A DNA stretch of 64,000 bases from Hesseltinella vesiculosa. Lineage: Eukaryota; Mucoromycota; Mucoromycetes; Mucorales; Cunninghamellaceae. The stretch is taken from NCBI GenBank assembly GCA_002104935.1, contig MCGT01000046.1, positions 62,001 through 126,000 on the forward strand, written 5' to 3'. The notes beneath the pieces are model-generated. The model saw only the letters and a program-made list of their open reading frames with translations, was not told the origin of the DNA and searched no databases. Below, one piece after another: positions 12,677-24,076 of this stretch. A program made the position numbers and the translations under genes. The number at the start of each line of letters is the position of its first letter. Within the stretch, counting starts at the first letter, position 1.

Positions 12677-13392
12677 TAAACCACCGCTTCCTGACTCACG
12701 GCCTCCCGTTTCCTCCTCTTTGCCTCCTTTTCCTTCTTCCCTCTCTCTTTCCAGCTCTTTTTCTTTGTGTTTGTGCATGGGTAAATTTGAAAATTGTATT
12801 TTTGGATAATGAAAATAAAAACGAGATCGGTTCTTGTCAATAATCAGAAGCTTCATCAAAGGGAAATGTATCTTTTATTTTTTTTTTTTCTGGAGATCGT
12901 CAAGACCTCCTGCCCAATGGAATGGTCCTCCTTGATATTTTTTTTTCTCTAAATCTCTTTGCTTCCCCTAAGTTTATTAAAAAAAAAATTGCTCCTGACC
13001 TTCAACGCTCCTTCCTTTTCTTTTTAATAGCAACGACCCTTTGTTTATTTTTAGAGGACAACGTGACAGGCATCTCGAATGAGGAACCTGTCGTCCCAAT
13101 TTTCATAGAGCAACCAGGCTTCTTTTTGCCATTTTTTTCAAGGAGGCTGTTCTCACTTGGTCGAGCATTAAGGTTTTTTTTTTCCCTCCTTTACCTAGTC
13201 ATGAAATAAAAAAAAAAAAAAAATAGAACAATGCTAATGAAAGAAGTGGTGCAAAACGGGTACAAAGAGCGTATATAAAGATGCGCCAGAAAAACTTCGT
13301 TTCTTTCTCTCTCACTTCTTTTTGTCCGTCTCTTCACCTCTACGAAGCTTCCAGTCCGTTCCTTCCATTTAAGACATCCCATACATAAAACT
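12677..13392. other. Spacer with promoter of the secreted-protein gene
   Basis: Contains the GH35 3' end (AATAAA-like sites near 12812-12820) and, on the right, the promoter of the next gene. Very T-rich between 12870 and 13190; A16-type run near 13208. No coding signal. Confidence 0.5.
13272..13279 (+). promoter_or_regulatory. TATA box of the Kre9/Knh1-like gene
   Basis: TATATAAA, 114 nt before the ATG at 13393, followed by a pyrimidine-rich stretch (13300-13350) that is a plausible transcription start and leader. A perfect TATA element suggests a strongly or conditionally expressed gene. Confidence 0.65.
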
Positions 13393-13998
13393 ATGAAAGC
13401 CTTTACTTCTTTGGTGTTCTTGTCAGCCGCTCTGTTGGCCATGGTCCAAGCTGTGCCTGTGGTCAAGCGCGGCCAGCCTCTTGTGAAAATCACCTCCCCT
13501 GCCGAGGGTACATCGCTGAAGCAAAATGAGCAGGCCACCCTGACCTGGCAAGTGCAGCCGTCAGACCAAACCAAGGCCGGTGGTCCTACAGAACTCACTG
13601 TCCAGCTCCTGCGAGGTGACCCCAACCACCTGGAATTCATCCGCACCCTGAACGAGCACATTGACATGGGCAGCGGCTCAGCCCAAATCACCATTCCCAA
13701 AGAGATCGAAGACGGAAACAACTATGCTTTCGCCATTGGATCCACTCCCGAAGACTTGAACTACATTGGCCGCATCAACATTAGCGGTGGTGCTGTAGCA
13801 GATCCTGCGATTGCTGGTGAGAGCGCCGATACTGGTGCTAGCGCTGATGCTGGAAACACTGCTGCTGGTACTGAAGCTGCTACTGGTACCGAAAATGCTG
13901 CTAGCACGCCTGATGGTGCCCCTGACGCTGGCCAACAAGAAATCAAGTCGGCTGCTCCTGCCTCCGTTATGGATAGACAAAAGCCTGCCATCATGTAG
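13393..13998 (+). CDS. Secreted Kre9/Knh1-like (Ser-Thr-Ala-rich) cell-surface protein
   Basis: Single exon, 201 aa. An N-terminal signal peptide (LVFLSAALLAMVQA) ends near residue 20. It is followed within a few residues by a dibasic KR, a likely Kex2-type processing site. Residues ~30-120 form a beta-sandwich of the Kre9/Knh1 N-terminal type (VKITSPAEGTSLKQNEQATLTW ... ITIPKEIEDGNNYAFAIGS). Yeast Kre9/Knh1 is needed for cell-wall beta-1,6-glucan, but many fungal members of this domain family are simply abundant secreted wall proteins. The C-terminal ~75 residues are a Gly/Ala/Thr/Asp-rich repeat-like linker with no hydrophobic GPI signal at the end. The gene is intronless and has a TATA box at 13272. 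Domain family confident; exact role unknown. Confidence 0.8.
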   Translation: MKAFTSLVFLSAALLAMVQAVPVVKRGQPLVKITSPAEGTSLKQNEQATLTWQVQPSDQTKAGGPTELTVQLLRGDPNHLEFIRTLNEHIDMGSGSAQITIPKEIEDGNNYAFAIGSTPEDLNYIGRINISGGAVADPAIAGESADTGASADAGNTAAGTEAATGTENAASTPDGAPDAGQQEIKSAAPASVMDRQKPAIM

Positions 13999-14716
13999 AG
14001 ATTCCCTTTCTGGTTCTTGTGTCAAATTAATAACTTAGGCCCTCATTTTACTACTTATCGGTATTTATAGTTTTTCCACTTTCAAAAATACACATTTTGT
14101 GAATGAAGTGTATTCCATCCCAACATCAGTAAACTGCAATTTTTTTTCTCCGAAATAATGCAAAGGTGTGCACAGAGTGTCTTTTTCGCGGTAGCTGGGC
14201 TACTGGTTTTTGAAAATAAGTTCCTCCTGGCCTAACGTATTCATGGCGTTTCCTATGTTAGGTCGTCATGTCTAGTCATGGCTTTGCCAAGCAAAGACAA
14301 TGAGACTGAACAAGTCCTCAAAAAGTATGTCATGCATGTATGTCGGGATTTCAAATCCAAACGCCAGTTGGTTGCACCCTGAAAAATAGGAGGGCGCTCT
14401 TGAGGACACTCTTCGTGTCCTTCTTCAAAGGGGCCAAGGGCAATGATCTGAAAACTCGTCATTAGGAAAACTCCGTTGAAGCGATCCATGCGTGAGCATC
14501 ATGCCAAGTTTGAAGCCAATCATGTTTCTACTGCTGCGCTCTCTTCAAACACACAGGCTGAGCAAAGGACAAGAGGACTTTCAAGGGCTAGATTTATTTC
14601 ATTTGATTATGTACAACAAAAAGAAAAGAAAAGATATGAATGGAAAGAAATGGGAGAGGGGAATACTAAAAAAAGAAGAATGGAAGGGATGCAAATAGAA
14701 AAAAGAGATGGGGAAA
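13999..14716. other. Convergent 3' spacer
   Basis: Between the 3' ends of the rightward secreted-protein gene and the leftward TFIIB gene. Open frames on the plus strand at 14476-14727 are Lys/Glu-rich A-run translations and not convincing. Nothing else seen. Confidence 0.5.
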
Positions 14717-15966
14717 TTAAGGGGTAGGCAGATCTTCAAAGCTCAGGCCATCACCATGGGGACGGGCACGGAGGGCGGCAATGTCGATTAATTTTTCACG
14801 CTCGTTGTAAAGGGACTTGTAGGCACTCTTGATCGTGACTTCGGAAACGCCGGCAACATGAGCAATGTCGCGGGTCGACTTGGGGATGCGGTACAGGTAG
14901 GACACCAGGTAGATGCAGGCGGCGGCGACAGAGATGGGGGACTTGCCGGCAAGGGTGCCGACTTCCTTGGCTTGTTTGACAAGATCGACGCCGGTTTTCT
15001 GGGCATAGTTGGGCAGCTGGAGGTTGGAGCAGAAACGGGACATGAGGTCTTCGGAGTTCATGACGTTGGTGTTGGTCATGAGCTTGTTCTGGAGGGTTTT
15101 GTAGCAACGGCCGATTTCTTTCTTGGGGACGCGGGTGAGGGCGCAGATTTCGCGGAAAGTACGGCCGACACGTTCTTGCCGGCAAGCAATGAAGATGCAA
15201 GCGGCAATGATGGCGTCGCTGGATTTGCCACGGAGAAGTTTTTCGTCTTCGACTCGTTTGTACAGTTGCTTGGCAGTGTCGCTGACGATCTTGGACAGGG
15301 AGATGGAGTCACACATGGCGCCGATTTCCTTGTATGTCTGAGCGAGGTTACGTTCGCCCTTCATGGCATTGGCCTTGCCCAAGGTCTTGTTCAGGTCTCT
15401 TGCTGCGCCTGAGCCACCGTCCCGGCGAGAAATGACGGTTTCAAGTTGATCACCGTCCAACAGAGGGTTTGCTGCTGCACCCACACGAGAAGGATCCTAC
15501 CATCATCAAAAGAAGAAAATAAGGGAGTAGAAAGTAAGTGAGACACCAGGTGGGGAGAGACGAGGAAGATTTGCAGTCCAAAGAATATAAAAATAAAAAT
15601 AAAAGAGGAGGCGTTTGTTGCCAAGACAGCGCCAATGCAGCAACAATAAAAAAAAATGAAAGGGGGGGGGGGATAATCATAAGGTGAGCAATCATAAAAA
15701 AAAGATGGTTTTTGTGTAGGTTAACATACATCGCCCTCGTCATTGGCAAACGTACGCCATTCAGATCGAGTATCGATGATACGGTCACCCAACACAAGAC
15801 CACAATCGCCACAAACCAGATCGCCCGAAGCGAATTCTTCAACGATTTGGGGTGGATTGACGCGGCAATCAGGACAGATAAGATGGACATTCAGATTGGG
15901 CTGGAATGCTTCTGGTTCATCGTTCGCCTGTTGTTCACGAAGTGGGAAAGGGATCGTCGAAGTCAT
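14717..15966 (-). CDS. SUA7: Transcription initiation factor TFIIB
   Basis: Exons 15966-15730 and 15496-14717, 338 aa, the normal TFIIB length. The N-terminal zinc ribbon is intact: CPDC...CGDC with VCGDCGLVL, followed by the B-reader/linker signature [15 protein letters not shown] that continues across the splice as DPSRVG. Two cyclin folds follow: residues ~120-210 ([17 protein letters not shown] ... [18 protein letters not shown]) and ~215-310 ([14 protein letters not shown] ... [24 protein letters not shown]). It bridges TBP-promoter DNA and RNA polymerase II and sets the start site. The 233-nt intron is among the longest in the window and sits exactly between the ribbon/reader and the DPSRVG linker. 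Confidence 0.96.
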
Positions 15967-16411
15967 TGTTAAGTTATCTACAAAAAAAAAAAAGGATCAG
16001 TCATTCAAAAACCCAATTCAAAAAAAAAAAAAAAAAATAGCCATCTTACGTTTCTTTGCAAAGGATGGCAATCAGTTACTTGTGTGTTATGGGTTGTAAT
16101 ATGTACAGTAAAATGGGATCAACACACCAAAGACGAAGGATGAAAAGAAAAGAAAAACGGGTCGACAAAAAAAACAAACTCCTAAAAACTACGGCAGGCA
16201 GGACCCGGTTGCTCTGATTGGCTCTTGTTTCTCCCATTTTTTTTTCTCGGTGGTTCAGTGTGCTTCCATACCATTCCATTTTATTTTTCTTTTGGGCAAT
16301 ACAAACAGTGTGTTTTTTTAACTATGAACAATTATCTAGAAATCAAATATAAATAAAGAGATGGAAGGGGGGGAATCCAGGATTATTTTTTTTGGCTTTT
16401 TTTTTTTTTTT
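15967..16411. other. Spacer upstream of TFIIB
   Basis: TFIIB promoter on the right side of that gene and the GMD 3' end. A-rich runs at 15981-15993 and 16021-16036. No coding signal. Confidence 0.45.
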
Positions 16412-17656
16412 TTAGTTGTTGGTGTCGTTGTTCAGACCACCTTGGACATCGGCCACGACCATTTCGGTGACCAATTCGTCATAGGTGACCTTGCGGGTCC
16501 AGCCCAACTTTTCCTTGGATTTGGTGGGGTCGCCCAACAAGAGTTCGACTTCGGCGGGACGGAAGTACTTGGGATCAATACGGACACGCACCTTGCCAGT
16601 TTCAGCATCCTTGCCGATTTCGTTCACACCTTCACCTTCCCAGACGATCTTGCGGCCAGTGACGCCAAAGGCCTTTTCAACAAAGGAGCGGACAGTGTGG
16701 GTTTCACCGGTGGCCAAGACAAAGTCATCGGCTTCTTCTTGTTGCAACATCAACCACATACCTTCGACATAGTCACGGGCATGACCCCAATCACGCTTGG
16801 CATCGATGTTACCCAAGTACAAGCATTCTTGACGGCCCAAATGGATGTCAGCGACGGCACGGGTGATCTTGCGGGTGACAAAGGTACGGCCACGGCGGGG
16901 AGATTCGTGGTTGAACAGAATACCGTTACAGGCAAACATGTTGTAGGATTCACGGTAGTTGACAACGATCCAGTAACCGTACAGCTTGGCCACACCATAG
17001 GGAGAACGAGGGTAGAAGGGAGTGGTTTCCTTTTGAGGAGTTTCCACCACCTTACCGTACAATTCAGAGGTAGAGGCTTGGTAGAAACGGACACGGTCGG
17101 CCAGACCGCAAGTACGGATGGCATCCAACAAACGCAAGGTACCGAGGGCATCCACGTCACCAGTGTATTCAGACATATCAAAGGACACCTTGACATGAGA
17201 TTGAGCAGCCAAGTTGTAAACTTCAGTGGGTTGCACTTGGGCAATGATGTGGACCAGACAAGTGGAATCAGTCAAGTCACCGTGGTGCAAGAAGAATTTG
17301 ACACCTAGATAGATCAGGTCAGGGCACAGACATTCTCTCCTTTTTTCCTTGTCACTTACCAGTTTCGTGGCTATCCTTGTAAATGTGTTCAATACGACCA
17401 GTGTTGAAGGAAGAAGAACGGCGAATGATACCATGAACTTCATAACCCTTTTCCAAAAGGAATTCAGCCAAGTAAGAACCATCTTGACCAGTGATACCTG
17501 GAAAAAAAAAAAAGATGAGATGAGAAAAAAAAAAAAAAAAACAGTAACGGGGTACTTACCGGTGATGAGGGCAACCTTGCGAGCACGGTATTCTTCAACG
17601 GACAAAGCGTTGTTGTTCACAACAGTGGAGGCAGCAAAGACACTTTCAGTGGACAT
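16412..17656 (-). CDS. GMD: GDP-mannose 4,6-dehydratase
   Basis: Exons 17656-17560, 17497-17360, 17304-16412, giving 375 aa, the usual length. Converts GDP-D-mannose to GDP-4-keto-6-deoxymannose, the first step to GDP-L-fucose, in the cytosol with bound NADP. After a ~25-residue extension the Rossmann motif [17 protein letters not shown] is rebuilt only when exons 1 and 2 are joined. The catalytic Thr and Tyr/Lys are visible: [10 protein letters not shown] (Thr/Ser-Glu) and [12 protein letters not shown] (YxxxK). [19 protein letters not shown] substrate loop is present as [12 protein letters not shown]. Fucose occurs in wall polysaccharides of Mucoromycota, which supports both the gene call and the lineage. 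A GDP-fucose synthase (GMER) partner is not in this window. Confidence 0.96.
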   Translation of the reverse strand: MSTESVFAASTVVNNNALSVEEYRARKVALITGKYPVTVFFFFFLISSFFFFQVSLVKMVLTWLNSFWKRVMKFMVSFAVLLPSTLVVLNTFTRIATKLVSDKEKRRECLCPDLIYLGVKFFLHHGDLTDSTCLVHIIAQVQPTEVYNLAAQSHVKVSFDMSEYTGDVDALGTLRLLDAIRTCGLADRVRFYQASTSELYGKVVETPQKETTPFYPRSPYGVAKLYGYWIVVNYRESYNMFACNGILFNHESPRRGRTFVTRKITRAVADIHLGRQECLYLGNIDAKRDWGHARDYVEGMWLMLQQEEADDFVLATGETHTVRSFVEKAFGVTGRKIVWEGEGVNEIGKDAETGKVRVRIDPKYFRPAEVELLLGDPTKSKEKLGWTRKVTYDELVTEMVVADVQGGLNNDTNN

Positions 17657-19175
17657 GATGAGTTATAGAGATGAATCAAAAAAAAAAAAAAAAAGAGGAT
17701 GAAAGAAAAGAGAAAAAAAAAGTCTCTTTTTAGAGTTTTCTATTTTAAACAAGGGCCAATTGCGTTGCACAAAGCGACAATCCTTTTTTTCAAACTCATC
17801 AAAACGAGTCTAGCGCTTTTTGAGGCCAGAACCATCTTCATGACTGCTAGATTCCATGCTAAAATAAATAGCCCACTTAATTCAACCCAATGACCAGATT
17901 TTTTTTTACAATCACCTATTTAAATGATACATCATACTATACCGTTTTGTCACATTTATTCCCTTCTTTCAAAAACTTGCTCCTCCCGTTTGACATTTGA
18001 CGGATTCCACGCTACTTTTTCTTCTGTCGAAACAGGAGAAAACTGTTTGTGATCCAGCATGCTTTTTGACACTTTTAGGCGCCGTTGTGCAAAATGTATT
18101 TTTGGTCTACTTTTTTGAATAGAAGATATCTCATTTCCTCCAATCAAAACGCCCCAGCAGCCTTTGATCAAATTATGATTTGACTTGGCAAAAAAAAAAA
18201 AAAGTTATTAAAAAATGGAAAGCAAATCAAGTGTTCTATTTCTTTCTTTCCAGGACCTCGTTTCTGTTTCTAAAAAAAAATAAAAATAAAAAGATGGAAG
18301 AGAAACGGAGGATGAATAGATCAGCACAGTCTGTGCTTTGGGCGATGAATTCTGTTCCTTTTGAGCTTATCTCTTTTGCTGCACATCATCTTTTGCTTGA
18401 CTTGCATCGTTGGATAGATTCCATTTTTATTGGCGTAATTGAGGAAAATGTTCCATTTTTGGTCTGGTCGCAATTTCATTCTCCCTCTTTGCTTGGGACG
18501 TCATTTCAAAGAAGCCTTCACCCCGATTACCCGTTTAGAAAGTTGGTGCACTCCTACCCACGTGCACGCACTTCCCAATCAGCCTGCAGGTAGCCTGTGC
18601 AAGGAAAGGCTCATGGCCAGAAGCCATTTGACAACCCTGGCGAGGTAAGTGGCCTCTTCATCAGCAACTGTTCTTGAGCGTTGACGGGAGACACCCCCAT
18701 CCTTCCTTTACTTATCCCGAGCTGTTGGTGAAGATGCCAAGTGTCAAGCGACGCACCAGAAATAGAGCCTGCCCTCTGGTAGCAGAAAGATGAAAGAGGC
18801 TTGCTTTTCAATAGCGCGCCAAGAAAATCTTCGACGCGCAGCAATAACAGCATCAAAAAAAAAAAACATATAGTGAATGGAAAACAAAAAGTGGTATCGA
18901 AGAAACTGGTTGAACACGGCATAACTCGCCGACGTCCTTTTCAAAAGGCATATTTGTATAAAAAAAACCGATAGACCACCACGCAAATGTGACCTGGACA
19001 TGCCTTCCATAACGATGCAAACACTTTCAGATGCTCTCTCACCTTGATAAATAAACCGGCTTCCGTCAGACGCAAATCGAACGGCATAGCAAGTTTCGTA
19101 GCGGCGCTCGCCATTCTCCTTTTTCCCAAAACTTTTTTTTTTCTTTTTTTCCCACTTGCCCCTCCATATACCATA
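17657..19175. other. Gene-poor spacer, 1.5 kb
   Basis: Holds the GMD promoter (left) and the promoter/leader of the RING gene (right; T/C-rich 19130-19155). A 100-codon open frame on the plus strand (ATG 18294) has no motif and no splice-linked partner; I leave it uncalled. Confidence 0.45.
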
Positions 19176-20657
19176 ATGTCCAGTACAGAATGTGCTATTT
19201 GTCTAGATTCATTGAAGAATAATCTTTCAGCACTTCGATGTGGCCATACGTTTCATTCCGATTGGTAAGATTCATAAATAACAAACGGCCTAGACCGATC
19301 CATTCCGGTTTGCCTGATCCTTTGACCTCCTCTTTTCTTTCTACAATAGCATTGCCAAATGGCTGGTGAATCAATCAGCCTGTCCTTGCTGTAAAAAGAC
19401 AGCAAATCATCGCACCCATGTGATTCCTTTGTATATCGATCTGACACAACGATCCGATGCCGAATCGTCCAGCCATACCGATGCCAACTCGCAAGGCAAT
19501 GAAAAACAACTGCAAACAAGCAATCACCAACTCCGTGGCCAGCTAGACTCTTGCGCCAATCAACTCAAAGAAAGCCGATTGGAAAATGAACGACTGCGAA
19601 AAGAAGCCAGCGCCCAAGCCAGCAAGATTCGATCCTATCGCTCCCTTCAGTCGTAAGCGACAATGCCGCCAGGAAAACAAAACTAAATCACTCATCGCAT
19701 TTTTTTTTTTCACATTCATGGCGTAGGGTCATTGATCTGCAACGACGATTATCCACAGAAGATGCTCGCGATCGAATGCGTCACTGGGCAATGCTGCCCA
19801 GAGATGAATTGGGGCTCATCACCGCCAGCTTATTTGAAAAATATCGAGACTTAACTGGGTAAGCCTCATGAAGCCGGGAAGACAATGATTGACCCTCCCT
19901 ATTGTATCTCCACAGCCAAATGGCCCTCCATGAAACCCAAATGGAAAAAAATGCAGGCCGTATTAGTGAATTGAAGAAACGAGCAAAACGAGCGGAACAA
20001 CGACTGAGATCTTCTACAGCAGCCGAGCGCAGCGCTCTCCATGAAACCATTCACAAGCGACTCGGGTAAGCTTTTCCCTTGATCTCTTTGACCCTCTCAC
20101 TCTATTTTTTTCTAATGCTTTAGTCGAGGACCCCGCGGCACGACCAGAATAGGGTAGGCTGGGAGAGAAAGAAGAAATGAGAAGCAATTGCTGACCGTCT
20201 GTCTGCCTTTAGTGAATCGTCGTCCTCGTCGTCCGCACCCATCAGCTTGGATACCAACAACAGCTCCGATAACGAGACCACAGACGAGGAACTCGACAGC
20301 CATACCCGCATGTTCAAGAAACGAAAAGCTCTTGCCCGCGCCAAATCTACCTCAGGCCCCCCTATTCAACTAAGCTCGCCTGTGCTTGTCAATGGTGGCT
20401 CGGACCTTTCTACCTCAGCCCTAAACCTTCAAATCGCTAGCCCTGACAGGTAATAAGAATCCGTCACCGGGAGATGCCATGTTCCTCACTTTGCTCTTTG
20501 CATTTGATCCTGTAGACCCACTCTACGTCACAACAATCACTTTTCGATCATTGGTAAAATCGACAAAGTAGCTTTATGTCAACAGATTTTCTCACCTCTC
20601 CGCGTTCGTTTTGCTACTGTAGATATCTCAAGCGATGAAAACGATGATGAAACGTAA
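19176..20657 (+). CDS. RING-H2 coiled-coil E3 ubiquitin ligase, TRAIP-like
   Basis: Seven exons: 19176-19264, 19350-19652, 19727-19858, 19916-20065, 20124-20153, 20213-20449, 20516-20657, giving 360 aa. The RING finger is at the very N-terminus: ECAICLDSL, LRCGHTFHSDC (the last Cys is created by the first splice), then SACPCCKK, i.e. the full C3H2C3 set of zinc ligands. Residues ~75-200 are heptad-rich coiled coil (QLKESRLENERLRKEASAQ, ISELKKRAKRAEQRL). The C-terminus is Ser/Asp/Glu-rich. N-terminal RING plus long coiled coil is the arrangement of TRAIP, a replication- and mitosis-linked E3, but other RING-coiled-coil ligases share it, so the name is provisional. All splices leave or fill GG/TG split codons, consistent with a real model. 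Exon 5 is only 30 nt. Confidence 0.8.
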
Positions 20658-20956
20658 TCACCTCTCTTCCTCCTTTTCTTTGGAACCCTATGTCCTAGCT
20701 CAAGCAGCCTTTCCAAATTTTGAGAAGACCCCCTCCTTTTGTTGACTCGTCCCCACCGGCTATACCAAACAGCAATAAAGAAAACCATGTCTTTTTTTTT
20801 CCCTTCATTGACCTTCCAGGATGGCCTTCTGAGATGACGATACAAGTGACGCAGAAAGTACAATGGCGCTAACTGCGGTCGGCCGACGAAAAAAAAAACA
20901 TTCAAAAACGGCAAGTCGCGACTTTCTTTTCTCATTCGCTTCACCAGAAAGAAAGA

Positions 20957-21479
20957 ATGACCAACCAACAACGTAAATGACCAAGATACAGTTTATTATA
21001 TATAACCCCATGTTTTTGTTTAGCTCGCAAACAATTCATTGTATTGATCCACGACTACACCGATGACCAAGCATTGGAGCGTCGTATGGCGGTACGTGAT
21101 GCGCATATGGCCAAGGCAGCGATGTGGCATGATAACAAGGACTTGTTGTGTGGTGGCGCCTTGTTTGACTCACATACGACGAGAAAAATGGTAGGAAGCA
21201 TGATGATTTGTCAAGCTGAAAGTGAGCAAGACCTCCAAGATCGGATAGCCAACGATCCTTATGTGGTGGGCAAGTAAGTGACATGGACAGTCCACTAAAA
21301 ACCTGATGAAAATTAACCCATTCGCTTTCAGAGTATGGGAAAAATGGACCATCTACCCCTATCGCAACGTAAGTCTCGCATAAAAAAATGGCCTGGCTCG
21401 ACCATCCATCCCTGACCTGTTTTGTTCATAGGCTATTGGTTTGGATAAAGAGCTGGAAGGTGTGCCTGTCATTGTGTAA
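20957..21479 (+). CDS. YCII-domain (YciI-like) small protein
   Basis: Exons 20957-20972 (16 nt), 21024-21273, 21332-21368, 21432-21479, giving 116 aa, typical for the family. The core is KQFIVLIHDYTDDQALERRM, AMWHDNKDLLCGGALFDS, MVGSMMICQAESEQDLQDRIANDPYV, then WTIYPYRNAIG. This is the ferredoxin-like beta-alpha-beta fold with the conserved His-Asp pair near the first strand (HDYTDD) seen in YciI proteins, some of which act as small hydrolases or dimeric enzymes; the substrate is unknown. The first in-frame ATG of the main exon (21086) would remove the first beta strand, so a tiny start exon is needed. ATG 20957 with GTAAAT donor fits, but this first exon is inferred. Confidence 0.75.
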
Positions 21480-22230
21480 ACGCTTTTGAATAAAAAAAAT
21501 CCACCCGTTGTCCATGTCTGTCATGATGAATAAAGATGAGCACTGAGGCTTGAATCCCTCCCCCCCCATCCACGCAAGAACGTTAAGCCAGATGGAGGTG
21601 TTAGGATACAAGATTTCCACGCCAGAGTTCTTCGGCGGGGTTTGGTTTAGGAAGGGGGAGAAGAGAGGTAGGAGGAAATAAGCTTGAATCCACGTCGTTC
21701 TTTTTTCCGGAGCACGTAAAAAAAAAAGAGAAGAGAAATCCAATCTCTCAAAAGAGCCCTGCCGTGTTTTCAGTCTCCGCACAGCGTCTTCGATGCCAGG
21801 CTGGCGCACGCTTTGGCATCAGCGACACCTACCCTTGCCAGCCGTCAGTGTCAACGCCTCTCTCCTTGCTCTGCTGCACCAGAGCCCCATCAACGGCTTT
21901 GTTCCTTTCCTATAGCACAACTATTGGCTGGTGGTATGACTTGGCCATTCAAGAGACACGCAACAAAGCGACGTCGATCCAGCTAACGAGGAAGAAACGG
22001 CCTTTGCTCAGGCAGATCCATATGGCGTTTTGCCTGCATGTCGTTCCGCTTTGAACAATGGTGCTGGTGAACAAACCATACCCATCGAGGACGGCCTTTC
22101 GCCAACCTCATCTCGGATAAGAAAACAAAAGGGTGGTTTCCGGGTTTCCTTTTTTAGCCTAAAAGCCTGGGCCGTGTGATGGAGACTTTTTTCTTTTCTC
22201 TTTCAGCTTGACCCCCTTTTTTTAAACAAG
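21480..22230. other. Spacer with a coding-like segment
   Basis: Between the YCII gene and VPS25. It contains a plus-strand frame open from 21940 to 22179 whose translation (for example NEEETAFAQADPYGVLP, TIPIEDGLSPTSSRI) looks protein-like but has no start; see findings. The last 60 nt are the T-rich VPS25 leader. Confidence 0.4.
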
Positions 22231-23000
22231 ATGTCCTCGAGAGAGTTTGAATTTCCTGCTATCCATGACTTTCCTCCATTTTATACGTAAGCCCTATCAT
22301 CATGCCCAGCCCGTTTGGAGAGAAAGCTGAATCGAGTCATTTTTTGTCCTGCCCCATGGTAGCCGGCAACCTACAGAAACGACCTGGCAAAGCCAGGCTC
22401 AGCAATGGATGGATCTGATATTACAATATGCTCGTCATCATCGCATGTTTACATTGAGTCTTCATCAAGCCACGAGTCCAGGGGAATCGCCACTCTTTGA
22501 AAACGCTCGACTGCAACGTAAGCGTCACGTTCATTTTTTGTTCGGCCCATTCATTTTTCAGCATAGGCCGTCTCTCAGAAGAGACGTTGCAGGAAATTGT
22601 AGAGCTGATGGTGCAGCAAGGTAAAGGGAAGGAAAGAGAGAAGGATAGGCTGATTGGATTCGTTGGTAGGCACGGCCAAATGGGACAATGGCAAATCACA
22701 GGCGCTTTTGTTTTGGCACAAGGCCGAAGACTGGGCAGAGATCTTGCTGCAGTGGGTGAACAAGTGTGGGCTCAACAACACGATTGTGACCTTTTATGAA
22801 ATCACACAAGGCGATCTGGCAGTAGATCAAGGTAGGGTGAAGGACGAGAAGCAAAGGGCTGACGAATATTTGTAGAATTTTATGGGATGCCAGCATCCGT
22901 GTTGCAGGTGTGTTTGCAAGTTCTGGTGAAACGAGGTGTGGCGCAAATCTTCAAAGGCAGTGGTGATAGTGACGACATGGGCATCAAATTTTTTCAATAG
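22231..23000 (+). CDS. VPS25: ESCRT-II subunit Vps25
   Basis: Five exons: 22231-22286, 22363-22517, 22567-22620, 22670-22831, 22876-23000, giving 183 aa (yeast and human proteins are 176-202 aa). The family hallmark is clear at the N-terminus: FEFPAIHDFPPFYTRQP and ETTWQSQAQQWMDLI. The two winged-helix domains follow, including LFENARLQRRLSEETLQEIVEL, ALLFWHKAEDWAEILLQW, NTIVTFYEITQGD and the terminal DMGIKFFQ. The PPFYTRQP region binds Vps22/Vps36 in the Y-shaped ESCRT-II complex, which works in multivesicular-body sorting on endosomes. Every junction preserves the aligned family sequence. AATAAA overlaps the end at 23003-23008, giving a very short 3' UTR. Confidence 0.94.
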
Positions 23001-23236
23001 ACAATAAAGGATGATATTTGCTAAAGCTTGTTTTTGGTTGTTTTTTTTATTTATTCAATGTAAAGCTAACGGGTTGGGATATTCACAAACGAGGAAGTTC
23101 ATATGTATGTACATATACCTTTCAAGGAAGAGGAGAGGAGGAAAAAAAAAAAAGAAGAGAATTATGGGATGATAAACAAATGGGGTGGAATCAAATGGAA
23201 TAAGAGGGGGATTTTTTTTGGAGCAAACCGTGTTGC

Positions 23237-23593
23237 TTATTTGGAAGAGGTGTACTTGGTGACGGCCTTGGTACCTTCAGAGACGGCGTGCTTGGCCAAT
23301 TCACCAGGGAGGATCAAACGAACAGCAGTTTGGATTTCACGGGAAGAGATGGTGGAACGCTTGTTGTAGGCAGCCAACTTGGAAGCTTCAGTGGCAATGC
23401 GTTCAAAGATGTCGTTGACAAAGGAGTTCAAGATGGACATGGCCTTGTTGGAGATACCAGTATCAGGGTGGACTTGCTTCAACACCTTGTAGATGTAGGA
23501 GGAGTAGGTTTCCTTGCGGGTGGCCTTTCTCTTCTTGTCGCCCTTGGCCTTCTTTTCGGTCGTCTTAGCAGGAGCTTTACCAGCGGGAGCCAT
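23237..23593 (-). CDS. HTB1: Histone H2B
   Basis: Intronless, 118 aa. Short Lys/Ala tail, then the histone fold: [77 protein letters not shown], ending TSSK. The C-terminal Lys of AVTKYTSS, the residue ubiquitinated by Bre1/Rad6 in fungi, is kept. Divergently transcribed from H2A at 24077 with 483 bp between start codons. Codons are C/T-ending and strongly biased, as expected for a highly expressed gene. Confidence 0.98.
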   Translation of the reverse strand: MAPAGKAPAKTTEKKAKGDKKRKATRKETYSSYIYKVLKQVHPDTGISNKAMSILNSFVNDIFERIATEASKLAAYNKRSTISSREIQTAVRLILPGELAKHAVSEGTKAVTKYTSSK

Positions 23594-24076
23594 TGTTAAT
23601 GATTTGTGTTATTGTGAAGAAAAAAGAAAAGAAAAAAAAGAAAGAGGGAAAAATGAGCTTTTTTAACTTTTTTTATATACGGAGATTTGAGACTGGCAAA
23701 AAAAAAAAAAAAAAAAAAAAACACTGGAAAAAAAAAATCGCGAGCCCAGCCAAAAACGGTGTTTTTTCATCCTAGCAAAACGTTTGCAAATTGTTATGTA
23801 AAACGCGAAAATGACACGAACTATCGCGCAAACTCTACATTTTCTATTGATTTGTATAAAAAAACGAAAAAAAACTAACTTTTTTTTTTTTTTCTATCTT
23901 CAAGGCTTCTTGAGGATGAAAAAAAAAAAAAAAAAAGTGTCAACTGACAAATTTTTTCATTGTCCGCCGGTCTTGGGCGGGAAGGAGGTTAGTATAAAAA
24001 AAGGGCAGGTGAGTTTCAACAGCCATTTTTTTTTTCCTTTCTTCAACTCTTTTTCTTTTAACAACTCATAACAATC
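23594..24076. promoter_or_regulatory. Bidirectional H2B/H2A promoter
   Basis: 483 bp between divergent ATGs. TATA-like boxes sit at both ends: TTTTATATA at 23671-23679 (minus-strand TATATAAAA, about 80 nt before H2B) and TATAAAAA at 23993-24000 (77 nt before H2A). CG-rich elements in an AT-rich setting: TCGCGA 23738-23743, ACGCGAAAA 23803-23811 and TCGCGCAAA 23824-23832, similar to SCB/MCB/E2F-type G1/S sites. A24 run at 23698-23721. The arrangement fits shared cell-cycle control of the pair. Confidence 0.6.

Noticed and set aside
14858..15412. 184-codon plus-strand frame over TFIIB
   Set aside because: Antisense shadow of a highly conserved gene with biased codons.
16361..17308. 315-codon plus-strand frame over GMD
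   Set aside because: Antisense shadow; the minus strand encodes an intact enzyme with catalytic residues.
18294..18593. 100-codon plus-strand frame in the GMD-RING spacer
   Set aside because: No motif, no neighbouring exon, overlaps likely promoter sequence; cannot be supported.
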